63,763 nucleotides of DNA, from contig JAMPDE010000002.1 of the NCBI GenBank assembly GCA_023665825.1, forward strand, positions 342,557-406,319, in the 5' to 3' direction. The DNA is from Alistipes senegalensis. Its GTDB lineage: Bacteria > Bacteroidota > Bacteroidia > Bacteroidales > Rikenellaceae. Positions 28,697 to 37,413 of this stretch are shown piece after piece (position 1 is the first letter of the stretch; each line of letters starts with the position of its first letter). A program made the translations under genes and the position numbers. The notes below the pieces were generated by a model. That model was given only the letters and a program-made list of their open reading frames with translations. It was not told the origin of the DNA and ran no database searches.

Positions 28697-29899
28697 ATGA
28701 ATAAAATCATGAAACGAATCTGCTTGTTGCTGGCGGTGCTCGGCATCGTCGCGGGCGGCGGCCGCTCGGAGGCCCGCACGCCCAAAAAACGGACGCATGT
28801 CTATCGTGTGACGGTCGACGGTTGGCGCCGCGATTGTCCGGTCGTGATTACCGACGTGCCCGCGTGGGCGCAAAGTGCTGTCGTGACGAGTTCCGACGGC
28901 GAAATCCCGTCGCAGCTCGACCGCGCATTGGACGAACTGGTCTTCGTCTCCGATTTCTACGGCCGGCGCGATTTCCGCGTCGTCTTCTCGGCCAAGCCCG
29001 CCAAACGCACCTATCCGGCGCGCGTACATGCGCAGATGTGGCTCAAAAATGCCGACAAAACCTTGCAAGCGGCCGATACGCTCGCTTCAGACAAAGACGA
29101 CATGTACCATCGCCTGCATCATCACGGTCCTGCTTTCGAGTCGGAGTACGCCGCCTATCGGGTCTATTTCGACAAGAAGCAGACCATCGACACCTACGGC
29201 AAAAAGCGGCCGCAGCTGGAATTGGCGCAGTCTATGTGGTATTCGACCCCCGAACAGCTGGCCGACGATTTCGGATACGACAATTTGCGCGTCTTCGGGT
29301 CGGTGGGCGTCGGGACGCTCAAAGGCTGGGATGCCGAGAAGGGCCGCATGACCCATATCACCGACTTCAAACGCCGCGAAGCCCGCATCTTGGCCAAAGG
29401 CCCGGTGCGGACGGTGGTCGAGATGCGCGTCGAGGGGTGGAACTATTGCGGCCGCGAAATCGCCATGACGTCGCGTTACATCCTCTACGCCGGCCATAGC
29501 GACGTGCACGTCGAAAACCGCTTCGAGGGCAACTACACGGGGCTGGTCTTCACGACGGGCGCCATGAAGATGGTCGAGCACCGCGTGCTGCGCGGGGCAG
29601 GCAAAATCGGCGTCTTCGGGTGCGATTTTCCCGAGAACGACACGACCAAGTGGCAGCGTGAGAGCGTCGCGCTGGCTATCGCCGTGCCGCAGGCGCAGAT
29701 CGTCGGCGAACAGGACGACAAGACCAGCTACCTGTTCCAGCTGCAGCCCGACGGGCGCGGCCGCATCGACTACGATTTCGAGATGCTGTGGCGCCGCAGC
29801 CGCTGGCTCGACGGCAAGAGCGACGACGAGTGCCTGTTGCTCGGACTCGAAACGGTCGCCGGTGCCTCGAAACCTATTCGCGTGGAGCGGGTGCGATAA
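28697..29899 (+). CDS. DUF4861-like secreted protein of the pectin locus
   Basis: A 400-residue secreted protein with a signal peptide (ICLLLAVLGIVAGGG). The body is rich in beta strands, with segments such as MYHRLHHHGPAFESEYAAYR and GFYG-like FVSDFYGRRDF. It resembles DUF4861 proteins, which occur in rhamnogalacturonan and pectin loci of Bacteroidota; I recognise it by general pattern and could not verify the family. The tight histidine-rich HRLHHHGPAFE motif near residues 137-147 may be functional. It follows the esterase gene by 7 bases, so it is in the same operon. The catalytic role is unknown. Confidence 0.65.
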   Translation: MNKIMKRICLLLAVLGIVAGGGRSEARTPKKRTHVYRVTVDGWRRDCPVVITDVPAWAQSAVVTSSDGEIPSQLDRALDELVFVSDFYGRRDFRVVFSAKPAKRTYPARVHAQMWLKNADKTLQAADTLASDKDDMYHRLHHHGPAFESEYAAYRVYFDKKQTIDTYGKKRPQLELAQSMWYSTPEQLADDFGYDNLRVFGSVGVGTLKGWDAEKGRMTHITDFKRREARILAKGPVRTVVEMRVEGWNYCGREIAMTSRYILYAGHSDVHVENRFEGNYTGLVFTTGAMKMVEHRVLRGAGKIGVFGCDFPENDTTKWQRESVALAIAVPQAQIVGEQDDKTSYLFQLQPDGRGRIDYDFEMLWRRSRWLDGKSDDECLLLGLETVAGASKPIRVERVR

Positions 29900-29944
29900 C
29901 CGAAACCTCGACCTGAAAAACAAACCTAAATATAAACCGACCGA

Positions 29945-31573
29945 ATGAAACGAATTTTATTCTTCATCTTGTTTTGCGGCTTGTGGACGGCCGCTGCTGT
30001 TGCTGCCGAGCCGACGCACGTCTATCTGATCGGCGACTCGACCTGCGCGACGAAAAAACTCGACAAAGAGAATCCCGAACGCGGGTGGGGCCAGATGTTC
30101 CAGCCGCTGTTCGACGAATCGGTCATCGTCGAAAATCACGCTTACAACGGCCGTTCGTCCCGCTCGTTCCGCGAGGAAAAGCGTTGGGCGCCGATTTACG
30201 AAAAATTGCAGCCCGGCGACTACGTGTTCATCGAATTCGGACACAACGACCAGAAAATCAAGACCGAACGCTATGCCGGCCCCGACGTTTACGGCGAAAA
30301 TCTGCGTCGTTACATCCGCGAAACGCGCGAAAAAGAGGCGATCCCCGTGTTGTTGACCCCCATCGTGCGCCGTCATTTCGTCGACGGGGTGCTGATCGAT
30401 ACGCACGGCGAGTACCTCACGGCATGCCGCCGCATAGCCGCCGAAGAGAACGTGGCCTTCATCGACGCCGAGAAACTGACGCGCGAATGGGTTTCCGGGC
30501 TGGGCGATGAGGCTTCGCGCGAGTATTTCATGTGGGTTGCGCCCGGCACGTGCCCGCTCTATCCCAACGGGCGGGAGGACAACACCCACCTCAATGTGCT
30601 CGGCGCCCGCACGCTGGCGCGGATGCTGATTGCCGAAATGCGGAACGTCGTGCCCGAATTGGCCAAGTATGCTTCGCCTGTAATGATTCCCGATTTGGTC
30701 GTCGCGAAGGACGGTTCGGGCGATTTCTTCACCGTCGCCGAAGCCGTTGCCGCGATTCCCGATTTCTGTCGCGCTCAAACCCGCTTGCGCATCATGCCGG
30801 GCACCTACCGCGAAAAAATCTCCGTTCCCTATACCAAACGCAATGTCCTTATGGAGGGGCGCGGCGACGTAACGATTACGTGGAACGACTACGCCTCGAA
30901 AATCGGCCCGACCGGCCACGAACTGGGTACTTCGGGTTCCGCGACCGTCTATTTCGGCGGCGACAATTGGACGCTCTACAACATTACGTTCGCCAATACG
31001 GCCGGACGTGTCGGGCAGGCCGTCGCCGTGCAGTGTCTCGGCGACAACCTGCGGTTTTTCACTTGCCGCTTTCTCGGCAATCAGGATACCCTATATTTAT
31101 ACGGACACGGCAACCGCGACCTTGAAACTGGGTATTTGAATTGTTGGTACCGGTTTGAGGATTGTTACATCGAGGGAACGACCGACTTTATCTTCGGATC
31201 GGCTTCGGCCCGGTTTACCGCTTGCGAGATTCACTCGCTCGCCGATTCCTACATCACGGCCGCTTCGACCTGCAAGGGGGCGCAGACAGGCCTGACTTTC
31301 TACATGTGCCGCCTGACTGCGGCCGACGGCGTAACGAAGTGCTATCTGGGCCGGCCTTGGCGCGAGTACGCCCAGACCGTCTTCATCGATTGCGAATTGG
31401 GTGCGCACATCCGCCCCGAAGGGTGGCACGACTGGAACAAGCCGGAGGCGCGCAAACATGCTTTCTATGGCGAATACGGTTCGACCGGTCCCGGTGCCGC
31501 CGGCCCGCGCGTGAAATGGGCGCACCGGCTTTCCCGAAAACAGGCCGATGACTTGACCCGGCCGTTGTATTGA
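29945..31573 (+). CDS. CE12 rhamnogalacturonan acetylesterase fused to CE8 pectin methylesterase
   Basis: The 542-residue secreted protein joins two pectin esterases. Residues about 23-245 are an SGNH hydrolase of CE12 type: GDST with Ser32, GHND near residue 98, and the C-terminal D-x-x-H in DNTHLNVLGA. Residues about 250-542 are a CE8 pectin methylesterase: KDGSGDFFTVAEA, GQAVAVQ, GNQDTLY, TTDFIFGSA and YLGRPWREYAQT, which contain the Gln, two Asp and Arg of the active site. It would remove acetyl and methyl esters so that lyases and GH28 can act. A signal peptide ends near AAAVAAE. The reading frame is intact through the junction. Confidence 0.93.
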   Translation: MKRILFFILFCGLWTAAAVAAEPTHVYLIGDSTCATKKLDKENPERGWGQMFQPLFDESVIVENHAYNGRSSRSFREEKRWAPIYEKLQPGDYVFIEFGHNDQKIKTERYAGPDVYGENLRRYIRETREKEAIPVLLTPIVRRHFVDGVLIDTHGEYLTACRRIAAEENVAFIDAEKLTREWVSGLGDEASREYFMWVAPGTCPLYPNGREDNTHLNVLGARTLARMLIAEMRNVVPELAKYASPVMIPDLVVAKDGSGDFFTVAEAVAAIPDFCRAQTRLRIMPGTYREKISVPYTKRNVLMEGRGDVTITWNDYASKIGPTGHELGTSGSATVYFGGDNWTLYNITFANTAGRVGQAVAVQCLGDNLRFFTCRFLGNQDTLYLYGHGNRDLETGYLNCWYRFEDCYIEGTTDFIFGSASARFTACEIHSLADSYITAASTCKGAQTGLTFYMCRLTAADGVTKCYLGRPWREYAQTVFIDCELGAHIRPEGWHDWNKPEARKHAFYGEYGSTGPGAAGPRVKWAHRLSRKQADDLTRPLY

Positions 31574-31597
31574 AAGTAGGCTGACTGCTCCCTTGTC

Positions 31598-34500
31598 ATG
31601 AAGCGACTGATTTTCTGTCTGGTGTGGGCTGTCATAGTGGGTGCGTTGCGCGGGTTCTGCGCAACCGACCCTCCGCTGTGCCTGTTCAGCAACTACACGA
31701 CGCTGGACGGGATGGTGCACGACCGCATCGCCGATATCTACACCGATTCGCGCGGTTTCGTGTGGCTCTGCACGTGGTACGGCGTGAGTTGTTTCGACGG
31801 ATATACCTTTCGGAATTTCAGTACGATGCCCGCCGATTCGTCGCCCTTGTCGCATCACCGGTTCATCTCCGTGAGCGAAGACACGAACGGCCATCTGTGG
31901 TTCATGACCTACAACCTGCACATCTACCGCTTCAATCGTTTCACCGAGCAGTTCGAGGATGTCGTGCAGCTCGTCGGCGGCATCGACCCGAAGCATTACC
32001 GCACGACCGGCCGTCTGCACGACCGGAGCGGCGGAACGTGGGTCTCCATCGCCGGCATGGGAGCCGTTCGCTTCGTCGACACGCCCGATGCCGCTCCCGT
32101 GCAGGTCGATGCAGTATTCGACGAGCCCGTATTGGGCGGTTCCGTGCGTACCATGTACGTCGACGACCGGGACAATGCGTGGATCGCCGCGTCCGACGGA
32201 CAGTTGAATTTCGTCGCTTCGAGTGCGCTGTGGCAGCGGGCCCGTACGGTGTGCAGGACGGACGAACCGATTTTCGGATTCGTTGCCGACGACACCGGCG
32301 TTTACGGTGTCGCTCCTCACGCGGTCGTGCGGGCGGCCCTGCATGGCGGCGAAGCGGTCGTGATTCCCGCTTCCGGTGCTCCTTTGACGGCTGTTACGAC
32401 CGACAGCATCGGTCGAGGCGTCTATACGGGCAATGCGGCGGGCGAATTGTTCCGCGTCGAGGGCGACCGGCTCGTCCGGCTTGCGCCTGCCGGACGTCGG
32501 CCGAAGCGCATTCGGGCACTGAACAGCGATTCGCACGGCATCGTGTGGGTGACTACCCCCGATGCGGGCATCACTCGCTACGATCCGGCATCGAATGATT
32601 ACAAACATTTCGAGCAGCGGCCCTATACCGTCTCGTACAATACCGATACGCTGACGCGTTTCGTCGAAAAGCAGGGTCGGCTGTGGATCAAGATGAACAA
32701 ATACGGATTCGGGTATTACGACCGTGAATCCGACGAGGTGCGGCCGTTTTACAACGACCCCGCGCGTCCCGACTGCCGGATGACCAATGCCGTAGTGCGT
32801 TTCGACGTGCAGGACAACGTGCTGTGGCTCTCGACCTACCACGAGCGGGGGTTGCGGAAAGCGGTGTTGCTCGACCAGCCTGCCGATATTTTCACGCTCG
32901 ATTCCGAAAAACAATCCGGGCTGGCGGGCGAAGTGCGTGCGTTGATGAACGACCGGCAGGGCCGTCTGTGGGTCGGTACGCGGGACGGAGAATTGTATTG
33001 TTACGATGCTTCGATGCGCTTGGTCTACCGTCATCCGACGACGCAGCGCGGCGGGCTCGGCATGATTTACGCGCTGAAAGAGGATGCGCACGGCAATATC
33101 TGGGTCGGAACCAAAGGGCGGGGGCTCTACCGGTTGAAACCCGACGGGAACGGGTACGCCGTGACCGCTTTCCGCCATGCGGCGTCCGACATCTACTCGA
33201 TCAGCAGCAATGACATCTATTGCATCGAAGAGGATCGTCGCGGCCGTATCTGGATCGCTACCTACGGCGGCGGCATCGACTTGCTGGAATCGGCCGGTTC
33301 GGACCGTTTCCTGCATGCGGGCAACCGCATGCGCCACTATCCGCTCGACGAAGCCGGACGGGTGCGCTGGCTGCTGTGCGACCGGGAGAACCGGATGCTC
33401 GCCGCGACGGTGGACGGATTGCTGGTCTTCGACCCCGAAGACGAAGTACAGAAGATGCGTTTCCGGCTGGTGCAGAACATTCCCGGCAATGCGGCTTCGC
33501 TGGGGAACAACGACATCATACATCTTTATAAGGACGCTTCCGGGCGTATTTGGCTGGCGACCTATGGCGGCGGCGTTCATCTGATTACCGGCTACGATGC
33601 GCAGGGCATCCCGCAATTCCGCAATTTCGACCGCGAAAACGGACTTTCCAACAACATCTGCATGGCCTTGACCTCCGACCGGCAGGGCGATTTGTGGGTT
33701 TCGACCCTCCACTGCGTTTCGCGTTTCGACCCCGCGTCCGAACGTTTCACCAATTATCCGCTCTACGACGATACGCATGCGGCGATTTTCAGCGAGGCGA
33801 CCGCCGTGTCGCTGCCGGACGGCAAGGTGCTTTTCGGTAGCGGACGCAACATTTACCGCTTCGACCCGGACAAGATGCGAGCCCTGCGGGTCGATTACAA
33901 CCTGCATTTCACCGGTTTGGACGTCCGTAACCGGGCGATCGTACCCGGTGACCGTTCGCCGCTCGCGAAAAGCATCTCCGAAGCGTCGGAAATCGTCCTG
34001 CCGCATGATTTCTCGAACATGCGAATCGGTTTCGCCGCCTTGAATCAGGCGGTGCAGCATACGGTGGGTTACCTCTACAAATTGGAGGGCTATGACCGCG
34101 ACTGGGCTTTCGCCGGAACCTCCAACAGTGCTTTCTATTCGAGTTTGCCTGTCGGCGATTACCGTTTCCGGGTGAAAGCCTCGACCGACAGCTCGGACGC
34201 CGGAGGCGAGGAGATCGGCATCGACGTGCGAGTTCTCCCCCCCCCTTGGTTTACATGGTGGGCTAAATCGTTGTATGTCATCGCTTTCTTCGGTATCTGC
34301 TTCGTTGTTTATCGGGTGGCGAGTACGATGATCCGTATCCGCAGGGAGGTGAGCGTCGAGCAGAATATGACCGATTTGAAGTTGCGCTTCTTTACGAATA
34401 TCTCCCACGAACTCCGCACGCCTCTGACGCTTATTCTGGGCGGTATCGAGGATGTCATCAAGCATGACCGGCTCTCCTCGCGGGGCAATATCAGTCTGGC

Positions 34501-35965
34501 GCTGGCCCATCGCAATGCCAAACGCATGCTGTCGCTGGTCAATCAGCTACTGGACTTCCGCAAAATCGTGAAGAACAAGATGGAGCTCAAAATTTCGCGC
34601 GTCAATCTGGTGCCGCTGGTCGAGGATGCGCTCGACGACTTCCGCGAAATGGCTTCCGAACGGAAAATCGACCTCCTGTTTACGGTTTCGAGCCGTTCGA
34701 TTCTGGTATGGGTGGATGTCGAGCGGATCGAGAGCGTGGTGTACAACTTGTTGTCCAACGCTTTGAAATTCACGCCCGAGAGGGGGCGAATCGAGGTGAT
34801 TCTCTCGCTCCACGAGGAGGAGGGATGCGCTCGAATCGTCGTCCGCGATACGGGTATCGGCATTCCGAAAGAGAAACAGGAACAGATTTTCGAGCGTTTC
34901 GCCCAAGCGTTCCATGCCGTCGACCCCGATATGAAGGGGTCGGGCATCGGTCTTTCGCTCTGCCGCGACATCGTGGAGCTGCATCACGGCGAAATTTCGG
35001 TGGAGAGCCGTCCCGGACACGGAGCCGCCTTTACCGTGAAACTCAAATTGGGGAATGCCCATTTCGGCATGGAGCAGATCGACTTCACGGCGGCGAACGG
35101 GACGGCGGATTACATGGTCAGCGATTACACCTCGACGGGCAGCCAGCACCGTACGGACGTACAGCCGCCGTCGGATGCGCAGAAAATCCTGCTGGTCGAG
35201 GATAACCGCGAACTGCGGATTTTCATCTACAACAGCCTGATCGAGACCTATCGGGTGATCGAGGCCGACGACGGCGTCGATGCGCTGGCGAAGATTCACG
35301 CCGAGATGCCCGACATCGTGGTGACCGACCTGATGATGCCCCGCATGGATGGTATCGAGCTGATCGACAAGGTGCGTCATGATTTCACGATCAGCCATAT
35401 CCCGATCATCATGCTGACGGCGCGCCATTCGCCCGATGACCGCGTGAAGGCGATGGAGTACGGCGCCGACGGGTATATCACCAAACCGTTCAGCATCGAA
35501 CTGTTGCTGGCCCGCATCGACAACCTGCTGAACCAGCGGCGGATGCTGTTCGAGAAGTATTCGACGCAGTCGGCCCGCAACAAGGTCGTGGAGCTTTCGG
35601 CGGACGATATGGTCGTGACCGACCGCGACGAAGAGTTCATGAAGGAGGTGATGGCGTGGTTGGGCGAGCACATCGAAAATTCCGACCTGACGATCGACCA
35701 GCTGGCCGGACATCTCGGACTGGGCCGCACGACAATGTATAACAAACTCAAAAGCCTGACCGGCAAGTCGCCCATCGAACTGATCAAGGAGTTCCGCATC
35801 ACCAAAGCGCAGTTGCTTCTGCGCACCGGCCAGTTCTCCGTGTCGGAGGTGGCTTACAAGGTGGGATTCTCCGATCCCGGCTATTTCAGCCGGTGCTTCC
35901 GCGAAATCTGCCACATGTCTCCGGCGGAATACCTCAAAACGCATGACCTGAAACAAAAACAATAA
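31598..35965 (+). CDS. hybrid two-component system sensor/regulator (HTCS) of the pectin locus
   Basis: This 1455-residue protein combines sensor and regulator. Order: signal peptide (residues 1-22); two-component propeller repeats up to about residue 790; a Y_Y_Y domain at about 818-884; one membrane helix at about 889-909; HisKA with His937 in ISHELRTP; HATPase with NALKFTPERG, DTGIGIP and GSGIGLSLC; a receiver domain with Asp1244 in VVTDLMMPRMDG; and a C-terminal AraC-type DNA-binding domain (LAGHLGLGRTTMYNKLKSL). Such proteins sense oligosaccharide in the periplasm and activate the neighbouring susC operon. It sits between the esterase genes and GH105-susCD. A nine-C run occurs in the Y_Y_Y end (34237-34245), in frame here. 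Confidence 0.96.
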   Translation: MKRLIFCLVWAVIVGALRGFCATDPPLCLFSNYTTLDGMVHDRIADIYTDSRGFVWLCTWYGVSCFDGYTFRNFSTMPADSSPLSHHRFISVSEDTNGHLWFMTYNLHIYRFNRFTEQFEDVVQLVGGIDPKHYRTTGRLHDRSGGTWVSIAGMGAVRFVDTPDAAPVQVDAVFDEPVLGGSVRTMYVDDRDNAWIAASDGQLNFVASSALWQRARTVCRTDEPIFGFVADDTGVYGVAPHAVVRAALHGGEAVVIPASGAPLTAVTTDSIGRGVYTGNAAGELFRVEGDRLVRLAPAGRRPKRIRALNSDSHGIVWVTTPDAGITRYDPASNDYKHFEQRPYTVSYNTDTLTRFVEKQGRLWIKMNKYGFGYYDRESDEVRPFYNDPARPDCRMTNAVVRFDVQDNVLWLSTYHERGLRKAVLLDQPADIFTLDSEKQSGLAGEVRALMNDRQGRLWVGTRDGELYCYDASMRLVYRHPTTQRGGLGMIYALKEDAHGNIWVGTKGRGLYRLKPDGNGYAVTAFRHAASDIYSISSNDIYCIEEDRRGRIWIATYGGGIDLLESAGSDRFLHAGNRMRHYPLDEAGRVRWLLCDRENRMLAATVDGLLVFDPEDEVQKMRFRLVQNIPGNAASLGNNDIIHLYKDASGRIWLATYGGGVHLITGYDAQGIPQFRNFDRENGLSNNICMALTSDRQGDLWVSTLHCVSRFDPASERFTNYPLYDDTHAAIFSEATAVSLPDGKVLFGSGRNIYRFDPDKMRALRVDYNLHFTGLDVRNRAIVPGDRSPLAKSISEASEIVLPHDFSNMRIGFAALNQAVQHTVGYLYKLEGYDRDWAFAGTSNSAFYSSLPVGDYRFRVKASTDSSDAGGEEIGIDVRVLPPPWFTWWAKSLYVIAFFGICFVVYRVASTMIRIRREVSVEQNMTDLKLRFFTNISHELRTPLTLILGGIEDVIKHDRLSSRGNISLALAHRNAKRMLSLVNQLLDFRKIVKNKMELKISRVNLVPLVEDALDDFREMASERKIDLLFTVSSRSILVWVDVERIESVVYNLLSNALKFTPERGRIEVILSLHEEEGCARIVVRDTGIGIPKEKQEQIFERFAQAFHAVDPDMKGSGIGLSLCRDIVELHHGEISVESRPGHGAAFTVKLKLGNAHFGMEQIDFTAANGTADYMVSDYTSTGSQHRTDVQPPSDAQKILLVEDNRELRIFIYNSLIETYRVIEADDGVDALAKIHAEMPDIVVTDLMMPRMDGIELIDKVRHDFTISHIPIIMLTARHSPDDRVKAMEYGADGYITKPFSIELLLARIDNLLNQRRMLFEKYSTQSARNKVVELSADDMVVTDRDEEFMKEVMAWLGEHIENSDLTIDQLAGHLGLGRTTMYNKLKSLTGKSPIELIKEFRITKAQLLLRTGQFSVSEVAYKVGFSDPGYFSRCFREICHMSPAEYLKTHDLKQKQ
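34237..34245 (+). repeat. C9 homopolymer tract in the HTCS gene
   Basis: Nine C residues encode the end of Leu880 and Pro881-Pro883, just before Trp884 at the boundary between the sensor domain and the membrane helix. In the present length the gene is in frame. Loss or gain of one C would truncate the protein before its membrane helix and kinase. Confidence 0.85.
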
Positions 35966-35971
35966 AAAATT

Positions 35972-37195
35972 ATGAAACGAACCTTGTTCTTCGCATTGTC
36001 GTGCGCCGCGTTCTTCGGCGTATCGTGCGCCGACCGCCCGCTTTACGATGCGGGCCGACCGCTCGCCGTCCGCATGGTCGAGAGCGAAATCGCCCGCAAC
36101 CCCTCGCCGACGACGCTCGACGGCATTCCGGCGGGAAAAGTGAAGTGGAACTACACGACGGGCCTCGAACTGCTGGCCATGATGGATGCCGCCGAAGCCT
36201 ACGACCGTCCCGAATTCTACGACTACGCGCTGCGCTACTACGACACGATCGTGCGGCCCGACAACTCGGTCCTCACCTACAAGATGAGCAATTACAACCT
36301 CGACCACATTTGTCCGGGACGTCCGCTCTTCGCGATTGCCGAACGTACGGGCGAGCCGCGTTACCATGCCGTACTCGACACCTTGTTCCGTCAGTTGGAG
36401 GGGCATCCGCGCAACGGCGACGGCGGTTTCTGGCACAAAAAGGCCTACCCGCATCAGATGTGGCTCGACGGTCTCTACATGGCCGAGCCGTTCTATGCCG
36501 AGTATGCCGTGCGCATGATGGGCAAAAGCGGATTGTTCGGAAATCTGAAAGCCGACATCGTGCGACAGTTCATCCTCGTGGCGAAACATACGTTGGATCC
36601 CGCGACGGGACTTTTCCGCCATGCTTACGACGATTCGCGCGCCATGTTCTGGTGCGACAAGACCACCGGACAGTCCGAACATGCGTGGGGCCGTGCGCTG
36701 GGGTGGTACACGATGGCGATCGTCGAGACGCTGCAATACATAGGCGTCGACGAAACCACGCAGCCGATGGTCGACATCCTGCACCATATTTACAAAGTGC
36801 TGCCCCGCTTCGCCGACCCTGCGACGGGCATGTGGTATCAGGTGCTCGACCAGCCGGGCCGCGAGGGCAATTATTTGGAGGCGACCGGTTCGATCATGTT
36901 CATCTATGCCATGCAGAAGGGCGTGCGGCTGGGCTACCTGCCTGCCGAACTGGGCGACGAGGCGCAGCGGCTTTATGAACGTTTTGTCGAGCGTTTCGTG
37001 AAGGAGAACCCCGACGGCACGATTTCGATTACGGATTGTTGTGCGGTGGCCGGTCTGGGCGGCAAGGACATGCGCAGCGGCAATTTCGACTATTATATTT
37101 CGGAACCTGTCATCGAGAACGACTGCAAAGGTGTCGGACCGTTCGTTTGGGCCTCGATGGAATACGACCGTGCGAAAGGACGGTTGAGCGAATAG
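35972..37195 (+). CDS. GH105 unsaturated galacturonyl/rhamnogalacturonyl hydrolase
   Basis: The 407-residue protein has a lipoprotein-like signal (FFGVSC, Cys19) and a GH105 (alpha/alpha)6-barrel with characteristic SNYNLDHICPGRPL near residue 110, HQMWLDGLYMAEPFYAEYA near residue 165, and SEHAWGRALGWYTMA near residue 236. GH105 enzymes remove the unsaturated uronic acid left at the non-reducing end by pectate or rhamnogalacturonan lyases. It follows the regulator gene by 6 bases and ends before a strong terminator, so it may be expressed with the regulator rather than with susCD. Confidence 0.92.
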   Translation: MKRTLFFALSCAAFFGVSCADRPLYDAGRPLAVRMVESEIARNPSPTTLDGIPAGKVKWNYTTGLELLAMMDAAEAYDRPEFYDYALRYYDTIVRPDNSVLTYKMSNYNLDHICPGRPLFAIAERTGEPRYHAVLDTLFRQLEGHPRNGDGGFWHKKAYPHQMWLDGLYMAEPFYAEYAVRMMGKSGLFGNLKADIVRQFILVAKHTLDPATGLFRHAYDDSRAMFWCDKTTGQSEHAWGRALGWYTMAIVETLQYIGVDETTQPMVDILHHIYKVLPRFADPATGMWYQVLDQPGREGNYLEATGSIMFIYAMQKGVRLGYLPAELGDEAQRLYERFVERFVKENPDGTISITDCCAVAGLGGKDMRSGNFDYYISEPVIENDCKGVGPFVWASMEYDRAKGRLSE

Positions 37196-37218
37196 CCCCG
37201 ACGACGGATTCGGATATG

Positions 37219-37258
37219 GCGGGCGGTACGGATTTTCGGTCGTGCCGCCCGCTTGTTT
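37219..37258 (+). terminator. terminator after the GH105 gene
   Basis: A 12-bp GC-rich stem (37219-37230 with 37241-37252, one wobble) with a 10-base loop is followed by TTGTTTTC. It separates the HTCS-GH105 unit from the susC promoter. Confidence 0.8.
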
Positions 37259-37361
37259 TCCGGTTCCGGTGCGAAGCGGGTTTTCGGCCCTCTTCGCTGC
37301 AATTTGTCAAAAAATCCATGATAAATGATAAAAATTACCAGCCGGAATGACGCCGGACGGC

Positions 37362-37369
37362 TAATTTTG
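37362..37369 (+). promoter_or_regulatory. -7 element of the susC operon
   Basis: TAATTTTG fits TAnnTTTG, 44 bases before the susC start. No clear -33 TTTG is present at the right spacing, as expected for a promoter that depends on an activator such as the HTCS. Confidence 0.6.
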
Positions 37370-37413
37370 TTTTGCTTAAAACGCAAATTAACCTAATTAT
37401 AAAACCTTAAACT

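Noticed and set aside
4373-34245. Treating the three nine-base G/C runs as statistically enriched
   Set aside because: With this base composition one to two runs of nine are expected by chance in a window of this size; only the run that coincides with a frame break stands on its own.
31097-34510. A 1137-codon open frame antisense to the HTCS and CE12-CE8 genes
   Set aside because: It is a shadow of two well-supported genes with no start context or domain.
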